Shown piece after piece: positions 1 to 8,943 of a DNA stretch of 8,943 nt. Origin of the DNA: Comamonadaceae bacterium (lineage in GTDB: Bacteria > Pseudomonadota > Gammaproteobacteria > Burkholderiales > Burkholderiaceae_C). The stretch's first letter is position 1; the number at the start of each line of letters is the position of its first letter. Below the pieces are notes generated by a model. That model was not told the origin of the DNA and searched no databases. It worked only from the letters and a program-made list of their open reading frames with translations. The stretch is taken from assembly GCA_947466165.1 (NCBI GenBank), contig CANIDW010000045.1, positions 1 to 8,943 of the forward strand, written 5' to 3'. Position numbers and translations under genes: made by a program.

Positions 1-3000
1 ACCACGCCAATGAAATCCTGCAAGTGCACACGGCCGCTTTGCAAATCGGTCATGTGAACGTCGCAGGCTTCAAAGCCGGCCAGCGTGAAGGCGTAAGCCA
101 TTTCCACATGCGAGTTGACGCCCTGCTCACGCAGGATGGCCACGCGCGGGCGGAACAGGGCCAGTGCGGGGGCCCCGTCGAAAGTAGAGGCTTGGGGAAA
201 GGTCTTGGGCAGCAACACATGCAAGCCGGTGTTTTGCGGATCGCCAACGCTCGCATGCTCGGCGTCAGCGCCTTGCGGGTTGTCGCGCTGCTGGCAGATT
301 TTCCAGCTCACAGCGTCCCACACCTGATGCAGGTCCTGCAATGACGCGCTGAACACGGCCTTGGTGTCGCGCCACACTTGAATTTGACCTTTGCCGACTT
401 CCAGCGCTGCATGCTGCGGCCGGGTCTTGCCGACAAAGTGACTGAAGGCGGCCAGTCCGTGTTCACGCAAAAGCTGCATGACTTCATTGCGAACCGCTGT
501 ACGCACTTGAATCAAGGCGCCCAGCTCTTCATTGAAGAGGGCCTTGAGCGTGAGCTCGTCGCGGCGCGCGCTGACCTGGTTTGCCCAGTTTTTGGTGTCG
601 CCGGTGTCCATGCGGCTGTCGGAAATGCCGTCACCTTCGACCAGCAGCATGTCGATGTTGAGCGACACGCCGACCTGCCCGGCAAAGGCCATCTCGCAGG
701 CCGCCGCCATCAGACCGCCGTCACTGCGGTCGTGGTAAGCCAAGATTTCACCCTTGGCACGCAGCGCATTGACCGCGTTGACCAGGTTCACCAGGTCCTG
801 CGGGTCATCCAGGTCAGGCACCGCGCCCTCGCCCTTGTCCAGGGTCTGCGCCAGGATAGAGCCGCCCATGCGACACCGGCCCTTGCCCAGGTCAATCAGG
901 ATCAGCGTGCTGTCGGCTTCCTCGGCATTGAGTTGCGGCGTGAGCGTGCCACGCACATCGGCCAGCGTGGCAAAGGCGCTGACGATCAGCGAGACCGGCG
1001 AGGTGACTTTTTTAGCCTCGGCGCCCTCAGTCCAGACGGTGCGCATGGACAGCGAATCTTTGCCGACCGGAATCGACACGCCCAGGGCCGGGCACAGTTC
1101 CATGCCCACGGCTTTCACGGCTTCGTAAAGAGCAGCGTCCTGGCCGGGCTCGCCACAAGCGGCCATCCAGTTGGCCGACAGCTTGACGCGGGGCAGCTCG
1201 ATAGGCGCGGCCAGCAAGTTGGTGATGGCTTCGGCCACCGCCATGCGGGCCGAGGCAGCGGCGTTGGTCGTGGCCAGCGGCGTGCGCTCGCCCATGCTCA
1301 TGGCCTCGCCGGCAAAGCCCTGGTAGTCGGCCAGCGTCACAGCGCAGTCGGCCACCGGCACTTGCCACGGGCCGACCATCTGGTCACGGTGCGTGAGGCC
1401 GCCCACGGTGCGGTCACCGATGGTGATGAGAAAACGCTTGGAAGCCACCGTCGGATGGCTGAGCACATGGATCACGCTTTGCTGCAGGTCCACGCCGGTC
1501 AGGTCCAGCGCTTGGATCGGGCGCGAAACTGACTTCACATCGCGGTGCATCTTGGGCGGCTTGCCCAGCAACACGTTCATGGGCATATTGACGGGTGCCC
1601 CTGGGGAGGCCGCTGCGCCTGGCTTGGATGAAGAATCTGCGCCACCGTCCATCACGACCAGATCCCGCTCCTCAGTCGCCACGCCAATCACTGCAAAAGG
1701 GCAGCGTTCGCGTTCGCAAAAGGCTTTGAACTGCGGCAAGGACTCTGGCGCAATCGCCATGACATAGCGCTCCTGGCTTTCGTTGCTCCAGATTTCTTTG
1801 GGGCTCAAGCCGCTTTCTTCCAGCGGCACGGCGCGCAGGTCAAAACGCGCACCACGGCCGGCGTCGTTGACCAACTCAGGAAAGGCATTCGACAAACCGC
1901 CCGCGCCCACGTCGTGAATCGCCAGAATCGGGTTGGCGGCACCCAATTGCGCGCACTGGTTAATCACCTCTTGCGCACGGCGCTCGATCTCGGGGTTGCC
2001 GCGCTGCACCGAATCAAAATCAAGCTCTGCCGCGTTGGCACCCGAGGCCATGGAGCTGGCAGCACTGCCGCCCATACCGATGCGCATGCCGGGGCCACCG
2101 AGCTGAATCAGAATCGTGCCGGCCGGGAACAGGATTTTTTTGGTCAGGCCCGCGTCAATGGTGCCCAGGCCGCCGGCGATCATGATGGGCTTGTGATAAC
2201 CCCAACGCTGGCCTTCAACGGTCTGCTCGTACTCGCGAAAGTAACCCGCCAGGTTGGGCCGGCCGAATTCATTGTTGAAGGCCGCTCCGCCCAGCGGGCC
2301 GTCGGTCATGATCTGCAAGGCGCTGGCGATGTGGCCTGGCTTGCCGAAGGATTCGTCAAACAGCCTCGAGACCGTGAAGCCAGTCAGGCCGGCCTTGGGC
2401 TTGGAGCCGCGGCCGGTAGCACCCTCATCCCGAATTTCACCGCCCGCGCCGGTTGAAGCGCCGGGAAAAGGTGAAATCGCCGTGGGGTGGTTGTGCGTCT
2501 CCACCTTCATCAGCACATGGGTCAGCACATCAGCGCGGGCGCTGTAGGGCTGGCGGGTTAAGGCGGCATCAGCGCCGGCAAAAAAGCGCTCCACCTTGCC
2601 GCCTTCCATCACCGAGGCGTTGTCTGAGTACGCCACCACCGTGTGCTGCGGGTGGAGCTGCTCGGTGTTGCGGATCATGCCGAACAGGCTCTTGTCCTGC
2701 AGCACGCCATCAATCGTGAACTCGGCGTTGAATATTTTGTGCCGGCAGTGCTCGCTGTTGGCCTGCGCGAACATCATCAATTCCACATCGGTCGGGTTGC
2801 GCTGGAGGCCGGTGAAAGCCTGCACCAGGTAGTCCAACTCGTCATCGGCCAGCGCCAGACCAAAAGCGGCATTGGCTTGCGCCAGAGCCTGCCGTCCGCC
2901 GCCCAGCACATCAATAGCCTGCAGGGGGGCTGCCCGGAGTTCGGCAAACAAGCCGGCAGCTTGCGCGCGCTCGGTCATGATGCTTTCGGTCATGCGGTCA

Positions 3001-3443
3001 TACAGCAAGTCGCTGATTTGTGCGCGTTGCTCCAGGCTCAGATAGGTTTTCCCCAGCAAGCCGGGCTTGATCAACAGTGCGTACTCGGTGATGCGCTCAA
3101 TGCGCTTGACCGCTAAGCCGCAACTGTGGGCGATGTCCGTTGCCTTGGAGGCCCAGGGCGAGACCGTCCCGAAACGCGGGGAGACGGTGAAAAAAGTAGC
3201 ACTTGCCGGGTTCGCCGGCCACTGGCGTGAAGGTTCGCCGTAGTTGAGCAGAGCCTCCAGCTGTGCTTCCAGTGTGTCGTCGGGTGGTGCTTCAGTGGCC
3301 ACCAGATGCACGAAACGGGCACTGACACCACTGATTTTGTCTGAAATCGCTTGCAGTTTAGGTAGCAGTTGCCGGGCGCGAAATTCGCTAAGGGCGTTGA
3401 TACCCCGGGGTTCGCCCTCAAAAGTCGTCAAGTGCAGGGTCAC
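1..3443 (-). CDS. purL: Phosphoribosylformylglycinamidine synthase (large fused PurL), 3' end cut by window
   Basis: Cytoplasmic enzyme of de novo purine synthesis: it converts FGAR, ATP and glutamine to FGAM. My reverse-strand translation is open for 1147 codons with no stop or frameshift, and it aligns along its length with E. coli PurL from memory. Visible blocks are an N-terminal PurS-like region (residues about 1-150), [11 protein letters not shown] near 240-250, the VETHNHP motif with H317, the glycine-rich [13 protein letters not shown] (334-346), a second synthase half with [11 protein letters not shown] and PVGKDSLSM, and YHDRSDGGL. The class I glutaminase domain begins at [16 protein letters not shown] (about 1101). 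The window ends at HLQDFIGV, before the catalytic cysteine, so roughly 200 C-terminal residues are missing. The start is GTG at 3443: the first upstream in-frame stop is TGA at 3519-3521 and no ATG lies between them. No good ribosome binding site is seen, so the start is less certain than the identity. A Ser/Ala/Gly/Pro-rich stretch at 599-623 is longer than in E. coli. The gene is divergent from map. Confidence 0.97.
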   Translation of the reverse strand, partial: MTLHLTTFEGEPRGINALSEFRARQLLPKLQAISDKISGVSARFVHLVATEAPPDDTLEAQLEALLNYGEPSRQWPANPASATFFTVSPRFGTVSPWASKATDIAHSCGLAVKRIERITEYALLIKPGLLGKTYLSLEQRAQISDLLYDRMTESIMTERAQAAGLFAELRAAPLQAIDVLGGGRQALAQANAAFGLALADDELDYLVQAFTGLQRNPTDVELMMFAQANSEHCRHKIFNAEFTIDGVLQDKSLFGMIRNTEQLHPQHTVVAYSDNASVMEGGKVERFFAGADAALTRQPYSARADVLTHVLMKVETHNHPTAISPFPGASTGAGGEIRDEGATGRGSKPKAGLTGFTVSRLFDESFGKPGHIASALQIMTDGPLGGAAFNNEFGRPNLAGYFREYEQTVEGQRWGYHKPIMIAGGLGTIDAGLTKKILFPAGTILIQLGGPGMRIGMGGSAASSMASGANAAELDFDSVQRGNPEIERRAQEVINQCAQLGAANPILAIHDVGAGGLSNAFPELVNDAGRGARFDLRAVPLEESGLSPKEIWSNESQERYVMAIAPESLPQFKAFCERERCPFAVIGVATEERDLVVMDGGADSSSKPGAAASPGAPVNMPMNVLLGKPPKMHRDVKSVSRPIQALDLTGVDLQQSVIHVLSHPTVASKRFLITIGDRTVGGLTHRDQMVGPWQVPVADCAVTLADYQGFAGEAMSMGERTPLATTNAAASARMAVAEAITNLLAAPIELPRVKLSANWMAACGEPGQDAALYEAVKAVGMELCPALGVSIPVGKDSLSMRTVWTEGAEAKKVTSPVSLIVSAFATLADVRGTLTPQLNAEEADSTLILIDLGKGRCRMGGSILAQTLDKGEGAVPDLDDPQDLVNLVNAVNALRAKGEILAYHDRSDGGLMAAACEMAFAGQVGVSLNIDMLLVEGDGISDSRMDTGDTKNWANQVSARRDELTLKALFNEELGALIQVRTAVRNEVMQLLREHGLAAFSHFVGKTRPQHAALEVGKGQIQVWRDTKAVFSASLQDLHQVWDAVSWKICQQRDNPQGADAEHASVGDPQNTGLHVLLPKTFPQASTFDGAPALALFRPRVAILREQGVNSHVEMAYAFTLAGFEACDVHMTDLQSGRVHLQDFIGV

Positions 3444-3514
3444 GGTGGCAATGGCTTTGTGGTTGTCGGAGCAGCCGGTTGCTGAATCCTGGGTTGAGGG
3501 CCGCTCCAGCCATG

Positions 3515-3550
3515 AAAATCAGGCAGCGCTACGCGGAGAAACTTGATTTT
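3515..3550. repeat. Inverted repeat AAAATCA-N22-TGATTTT
   Basis: The arms AAAATCA (3515-3521) and TGATTTT (3544-3550) are exact reverse complements, separated by 22 bases. The pairing can extend inward by a G-T wobble and one G-C pair. The A/T-rich arms stand out in a GC-rich stretch and lie midway between the divergent starts of purL and map. This could be a two-site operator or a chance pairing; I know of no regulator that fits. Confidence 0.35.
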
Positions 3551-3571
3551 ATCAGCCCGTATGTCCGCCAA

Positions 3572-3587
3572 GGCCGGGGATCCGGCC
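3572..3587. repeat. GC-rich hairpin, 6-bp stem with GGAT loop
   Basis: GGCCGG (3572-3577) and CCGGCC (3582-3587) are perfect reverse complements around a four-base loop. If the map transcript starts upstream of this point, the hairpin lies in its 5' leader, about 30-40 bases before the start codon. No T-run follows on either strand, so it is not a standard intrinsic terminator. Such short GC palindromes are common in GC-rich genomes. Confidence 0.35.
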
Positions 3588-3609
3588 AGGCCGTACGAGG
3601 CCATCAGCC

Positions 3610-3615
3610 AGGTGG
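3610..3615 (+). promoter_or_regulatory. Ribosome binding site for map (AGGTGG)
   Basis: AGGTGG differs from the consensus AGGAGG at one base. It lies 4 bases before the ATG at 3620 and 13 bases before the ATG at 3629. Neither spacing is ideal, so the site does not settle which ATG is used. It does exclude the more distant upstream in-frame start at 3479. Confidence 0.5.
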
Positions 3616-3628
3616 GATAATGTCGGCC

Positions 3629-4474
3629 ATGAGTACTACCTACAAAGACGCCGCCGGAATCGAAGGCATGCGCGTGGCCGGCAAACTCGCTTCCGAAGTG
3701 CTGGATTACCTGACCCCTTTCGTCAAGCCGGGCATCACCACCAACGAAATTGACCGGCTGGCGCATGACTACATGACGCAGGTTCAAAAAACCATTCCGG
3801 CCACGCTGGGTTACCAGCCGCAGGGCTACGGCGCTTACCCCAAATCGCTGTGCACTTCGGTCAATCACCAGGTTTGTCATGGCATTCCGAACGACAAAGC
3901 CCTGAAAAAAGGCGACATCGTCAACATTGACGTGACCGTCATCAAGGACGGCTGGCACGGTGACACCAGCCGCATGTATTTGGTCGGCGAGGCCTCGATA
4001 GCGGCCAAGCGCCTGTGCCACATCACCTACGAAGCCATGTGGCAAGGCATCATGCGCGTCAAGCCGGGGGTGCGCCTGGGCGACATCGGTCACGCCATCC
4101 AAACCTTTGCCGAAAAGCAGGGCTTTTCGATCGTGCGTGAATTTTGCGGCCACGGCATAGGCCAGAAGTTCCACGAAGAGCCCCAGGTGCTGCACTATGG
4201 CCGCCCCGGCACGCTCGATGAGCTCAAGCCCGGCATGACATTCACCATCGAGCCCATGATCAACGCCGGCAAACGCGAGATCAAAGACGGCCCGGAAAAA
4301 GACGGCTGGAGCATCGTCACCCGAGACCACTCCTTGTCAGCCCAATGGGAACACACCATTTTGGTGACCGAGCATGGCTACGAGGTCCTGACCCTGTCTG
4401 CCGGCAGTCCGGCGATTCCGGCTTTTGTTGCAGCCCATGCCCAAAGCCGGTCGGCAGAGACGACCAGCGCCTGA
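3629..4474 (+). CDS. map: Methionine aminopeptidase, type I
   Basis: Cytoplasmic metalloenzyme that removes the initiator methionine from new proteins after deformylation. The 281-residue product shows the full pita-bread signature. The five metal ligands are D101 (NIDVTV), D112 (GDTSRM), H175 (FCGHGIG), E208 (TIEPM) and E241 (QWEHT). The substrate-side histidines are H84 (CHGIP) and H182 (KFHEEP). The start at 3629 is preferred because it gives the same 14-residue lead to the conserved RVAG as E. coli Map (MSTTYKDAAGIEGM). An in-frame ATG at 3620 would add three residues and sits closer to the AGGTGG site. The C-terminus carries an Ala/Ser-rich tail of about 15 residues beyond E. coli Map length. 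There is no N-terminal zinc-finger extension, so it is the short bacterial type. glnD follows after 15 bases on the same strand, so co-transcription is likely. Confidence 0.97.
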   Translation: MSTTYKDAAGIEGMRVAGKLASEVLDYLTPFVKPGITTNEIDRLAHDYMTQVQKTIPATLGYQPQGYGAYPKSLCTSVNHQVCHGIPNDKALKKGDIVNIDVTVIKDGWHGDTSRMYLVGEASIAAKRLCHITYEAMWQGIMRVKPGVRLGDIGHAIQTFAEKQGFSIVREFCGHGIGQKFHEEPQVLHYGRPGTLDELKPGMTFTIEPMINAGKREIKDGPEKDGWSIVTRDHSLSAQWEHTILVTEHGYEVLTLSAGSPAIPAFVAAHAQSRSAETTSA

Positions 4475-4489
4475 ATCTCGCCCGGCCGC

Positions 4490-7135
4490 ATGCAAGCTTC
4501 CAGCATCAGCTTTGTAAAGACGGCGCCAGTGTCAGCCGCAGAGCTGGCGCACTGGCGTGAGCAATACCGCAGCGGCAAAACCGAACTGCTGGCATCCCTG
4601 GCACAAAGCGGCGCCTACACGCGTGGCATCCGTTCACGATTGCAAGCCTTAGCGCGGCACACCGACAAAACTTTGCAACAGCTCTGGGTGCGCGCCGGCT
4701 TTCCAGAATCATGCAGCCTGGTGGCCGTCGGTGGCTACGGCCGCGGAGAATTGTTTCCGTATTCCGATGTCGATGTGCTGTTGCTGCTGCCCGATGGCAC
4801 CCTGATCGATGCGCCATTGGCAGATTCAAGCCTCAAAGTTCGCATCGAAAACTTCATCGGCAGCTGCTGGGACACGGGCCTGGAAATCGGCTCCAGTGTT
4901 CGCACAGAAAGTGAATGTCTGCACGAGGCGAGCAAAGACGTGACCGTGCAAACATCGGTGCTGGAGGCGCGCTGGCTGGCCGGCTCCAAAGACAATTTTC
5001 TCAGCCTGCAAACCCGGCTTGAAAAAGCCATGGACCCCAAGGCTTTTTTTGTCGCCAAGTCATTAGAACTGCGGCAGCGCCACAACAAGTTTGAAGACAC
5101 CCCCTACGCCCTCGAGCCCAACTGCAAAGAATCCCCCGGCGGCCTGCGTGACTTGCAAGTCGTGTTGTGGGTAGCTCGGGCTGCTGGATTGGGCAAGTCC
5201 TGGGAAGAGCTGGCACGCAACGGCCTGGCGACAGCCTTCGAGGTAAGGCAGATCAAGGCCAACGAGGCTTTGCTCAGCCTGATACGGGCCCGCCTGCACA
5301 TGCTGGCCGACCGGCGTGAAGACCGGCTGGTGTTTGATCTGCAAACTGTCGTGGCCGAGTCCTTCGGCTACGCCAGTGTGGCGCCCGATGGCTCGCGCCT
5401 GGCCCGCCGTGCCAGCGAGTCGCTGATGCGCCGCTACTACTGGGCCGCCAAGGCAGTGACCCAGCTCAACCAGATTCTGCTGCTCAATATTGAAGAGCGG
5501 CTGAACCCCAACACGCAACCGCTGCGCCCGATCAACGAGCGATTTTTCGAAAAAGCCGGCCGCATCGAAGTGGCCAGCGACGAGCTGTATGTGCAACAGC
5601 CCCATGCAATTTTGGAAACTTTTTTGCTGTTCCAAACCACGGCGGGCGTCAACGGCCTGTCTGCACGCACCTTGCGCGCGCTCTACAACGCCCGCGGCGT
5701 GATGGACGCCGGCTTTCGCCGTGACCCGGTCAACCGCGACACCTTTCGCAAGATCCTGATGCAGCCGGAAGGCATCACGCATGCCATGCGGCTGATGAAC
5801 CAGACCTCCGTGCTGGGTCGCTACTTGTGGGTGTTCCGCAAGATCGTCGGGCAGATGCAGCACGACCTGTTCCATGTCTACACGGTGGACCAGCACATCC
5901 TGATGGTGCTGCGCAACGTGCGGCGTTTTTTCATGGCCGAGCATTCGCACGAATACCCCATGTGCTCGCAACTGGCCGCCGGCTGGGACAAGCCCTGGAT
6001 TCTTTACATCGCGGCGCTGTTTCATGACATTGCCAAGGGCCGTGGCGGTGACCACTCCGAGCTCGGCTGCAAGGACGTTCGAACCTTTTGCAGCCAGCAC
6101 AGCATCGCCACTGAAGATACCCAACTCATTGAGTTTCTGGTGCGTGAGCACCTGTTCATGAGCCGCATGGCGCAAAAAGAAGACCTGAGCGATCCGGAAG
6201 TGATTGCCGCCTTTGCCAAGCGCGTCGGTAATGAACGCTACCTCACGGCTTTGTACCTGCTGACGGTGGCTGACATTCGTGGAACCAGTCCCAAAGTGTG
6301 GAACGCCTGGAAGGGCAAATTGCTCGAAGACCTGTACCGTTACACCCTGCGCATGCTGGGCGGTCGTGCACCTGACCCGCAGGCAGAAGTAGAGTCCCGT
6401 AAACGTGAGGCCTTGTCTTTGCTGGCCTTGCACGCAGAGCCTTTTGAGTCTCAAAAAGCGCTGTGGGCCACGCTCGATGTGAGCTACTTCATGCGTCATG
6501 AAGCGGGCGACCTGGCCTGGCACGCCCGGCAGCTCTCGCGCCATGTGGGCTCAGGCAAGTCGGTGGTGCGTGCGCGCCGCTCTTCAGATGGCGAAGGCAT
6601 GCAGGTGCTGGTCTACACACCCGATGCGCCCGATCTGTTTGCCCGTATTTGCGGTTACTTTGACACGGCCAGTTTCAGCATTGTGGACGCCAAAATTCAC
6701 ACCGCCAACAACGGCTACGCAATGGACACTTTTCAGGTGATCAGCGCCACACCGCACGAGCATTACCGCGAGGCTGTCTCCATGGTGGAAGCCGAACTGA
6801 TTCGCATCCTGCAGAGCGCCGGACCGCTGCCGCCACCGGGCAAAGGCCGTGTGTCGCGTCGCGTCAAAAGCTTTCCGATCACGCCTCGGGTTGACTTGCG
6901 GCCGGACGAAAAAGCCCAGCGCTGGTTGCTCAGCGTGTCCGCCAGCGACCGGGTCGGCTTGTTGTACTCGATTGCCCGCGTGCTGGCCCGTCACCGCATC
7001 AATTTGAAACTGGCCAAAGTCACCACACTGGGCGAGCGGGTCGAAGACACTTTTTTGATCGACGGGCCGGAACTGCAGCAAAACAAAGCGCAGATCGCCA
7101 TCGAAACCGAACTGCTCGAGGCCCTGAAAGCCTGA
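4490..7135 (+). CDS. glnD: Bifunctional uridylyltransferase/uridylyl-removing enzyme (PII regulator GlnD)
   Basis: Cytoplasmic glutamine sensor. At low glutamine it uridylylates PII proteins (GlnB/GlnK); at high glutamine it removes the UMP. This controls glutamine synthetase adenylylation and nitrogen-regulated transcription. The 881 residues match the usual length (E. coli about 890). The nucleotidyltransferase motif GGYGRGELFPYSDVDV lies at 81-96, with metal-binding D93 and D95. The conserved EPNCKESPGGLRD is at 209-221. The HD hydrolase domain (uridylyl removal) has H469, the H512-D513 pair and H522. Two ACT domains (glutamine binding) follow, from about 705 (VLVYTPDAPDLF) and 812 (WLLSVSASDRVG) to the end. 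All key residues are present, so both activities are expected. The ATG is 15 bases after the map stop with no strong ribosome binding site, suggesting translational coupling to map. The map-glnD order is also found in E. coli. Confidence 0.97.
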   Translation: MQASSISFVKTAPVSAAELAHWREQYRSGKTELLASLAQSGAYTRGIRSRLQALARHTDKTLQQLWVRAGFPESCSLVAVGGYGRGELFPYSDVDVLLLLPDGTLIDAPLADSSLKVRIENFIGSCWDTGLEIGSSVRTESECLHEASKDVTVQTSVLEARWLAGSKDNFLSLQTRLEKAMDPKAFFVAKSLELRQRHNKFEDTPYALEPNCKESPGGLRDLQVVLWVARAAGLGKSWEELARNGLATAFEVRQIKANEALLSLIRARLHMLADRREDRLVFDLQTVVAESFGYASVAPDGSRLARRASESLMRRYYWAAKAVTQLNQILLLNIEERLNPNTQPLRPINERFFEKAGRIEVASDELYVQQPHAILETFLLFQTTAGVNGLSARTLRALYNARGVMDAGFRRDPVNRDTFRKILMQPEGITHAMRLMNQTSVLGRYLWVFRKIVGQMQHDLFHVYTVDQHILMVLRNVRRFFMAEHSHEYPMCSQLAAGWDKPWILYIAALFHDIAKGRGGDHSELGCKDVRTFCSQHSIATEDTQLIEFLVREHLFMSRMAQKEDLSDPEVIAAFAKRVGNERYLTALYLLTVADIRGTSPKVWNAWKGKLLEDLYRYTLRMLGGRAPDPQAEVESRKREALSLLALHAEPFESQKALWATLDVSYFMRHEAGDLAWHARQLSRHVGSGKSVVRARRSSDGEGMQVLVYTPDAPDLFARICGYFDTASFSIVDAKIHTANNGYAMDTFQVISATPHEHYREAVSMVEAELIRILQSAGPLPPPGKGRVSRRVKSFPITPRVDLRPDEKAQRWLLSVSASDRVGLLYSIARVLARHRINLKLAKVTTLGERVEDTFLIDGPELQQNKAQIAIETELLEALKA

Positions 7136-7157
7136 AGCCCTGCGCTATCGCGCTGTT
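7136..7157. other. Short convergent gap between glnD and def
   Basis: Only 22 bases separate the stop codons of glnD (plus) and def (minus). A small GCGC-TATC-GCGC inverted repeat is present at 7142-7153, followed by TGTTTTA on the plus strand. The 4-bp stem is too weak to call a terminator with confidence. Transcripts from the two sides may overlap at their 3' ends. Confidence 0.4.

Positions 7158-8943
<1,786 letters not shown>

Larger units (their letters stand above)
3444..3628. promoter_or_regulatory. Divergent intergenic region between purL and map
   Basis: This 185-base gap must carry the promoters of purL (leftward) and of the map-glnD pair (rightward), because the two genes point away from each other. 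No convincing sigma-70 pair was found. On the minus strand, TGATAAAAT at 3546-3554 could hold a -10 element for purL, with TTGGCG about 14 bases upstream, which is too close for a standard promoter. On the plus strand, TTGATT at 3543-3548 resembles a -35, but no -10 lies at the right distance. The region contains a 7-bp inverted repeat and a GC-rich hairpin, listed separately. That the gap is regulatory is inferred from gene layout only. Confidence 0.45.

Noticed and set aside
378..1532. 384-residue open frame on the plus strand, antisense to purL
   Set aside because: Purine synthase is unambiguous on the other strand. The antisense product is rich in His, Gln, Arg and Gly, as expected from reading a GC-rich gene backwards, and resembles no family I know.
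3113..3421. 102-residue minus-strand open frame near the purL start, which could suggest a separate small gene or a purL frameshift
   Set aside because: The true PurL frame is open here and reads [21 protein letters not shown] and [11 protein letters not shown], matching the PurL N-terminus. The 102-residue frame is a shifted shadow.
3616..3621. GATAAT resembling a -10 promoter element at the map start
   Set aside because: It overlaps the candidate ATG at 3620 and has no -35 at the right distance (about 3593-3598 reads CCGTAC). Transcription from it would start at or after the start codon.
3440..4330. 296-residue open frame on the minus strand, antisense to map
   Set aside because: It overlaps the map catalytic core and the divergent region, and its product has no recognisable motifs. 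It is a shadow frame.
5063..6544. 493-residue open frame on the minus strand, antisense to glnD
   Set aside because: It lies wholly inside glnD, has shadow-like composition and no recognisable domain, and glnD has full motif support.
7142..7157. Possible terminator GCGC-TATC-GCGC followed by TGTTTTA after glnD
   Set aside because: The stem is only 4 bp and the T-run is interrupted; short GCGC palindromes are frequent here. It is not enough to call a terminator.

Overview
This is an ordinary-looking chromosomal housekeeping segment of a GC-rich proteobacterium, most likely a betaproteobacterium of the Burkholderiales. A Comamonadaceae-like source (Polaromonas/Rhodoferax/Acidovorax group) is my guess from protein style only. 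The evidence is a large fused PurL with a C-terminal glutaminase, a full-length GlnD, a type I methionine aminopeptidase directly upstream of glnD, and an NAD-dependent DNA ligase overlapping a peptide deformylase. I see no mobile elements, tRNA or rRNA genes, CRISPR arrays or prophage genes.

Layout. Positions 1-3443 (minus) hold purL, entering from its start at 3443 and running off the left edge before its stop. I translated almost all of it by hand: the frame is uninterrupted from 1 to about 3060, and also from 3060 up to the start. About 1147 codons are visible. Positions 3444-3628 are a divergent intergenic region with a 7-bp inverted repeat and a GC hairpin. Positions 3629-4474 (plus) hold map and, 15 bases later, 4490-7135 (plus) hold glnD; the two look like an operon. 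Only 22 bases separate the glnD stop from the convergent end of def (7158-7697, minus). The def start overlaps by 14 bases the end of ligA (7684-8943, minus), whose N-terminal part lies beyond the right edge.

Functions. PurL makes FGAM in purine synthesis, using glutamine nitrogen. GlnD senses glutamine and controls PII proteins by uridylylation. Map and Def are the two successive enzymes of N-terminal protein maturation (deformylation, then methionine removal), encoded on opposite strands either side of glnD. LigA seals DNA nicks. These are essential or near-essential core functions, so I found no sign of a novel system. The observations worth a second look are small: the purL start, the intergenic inverted repeat, the ligA/def overlap, and a low-complexity insert in PurL.
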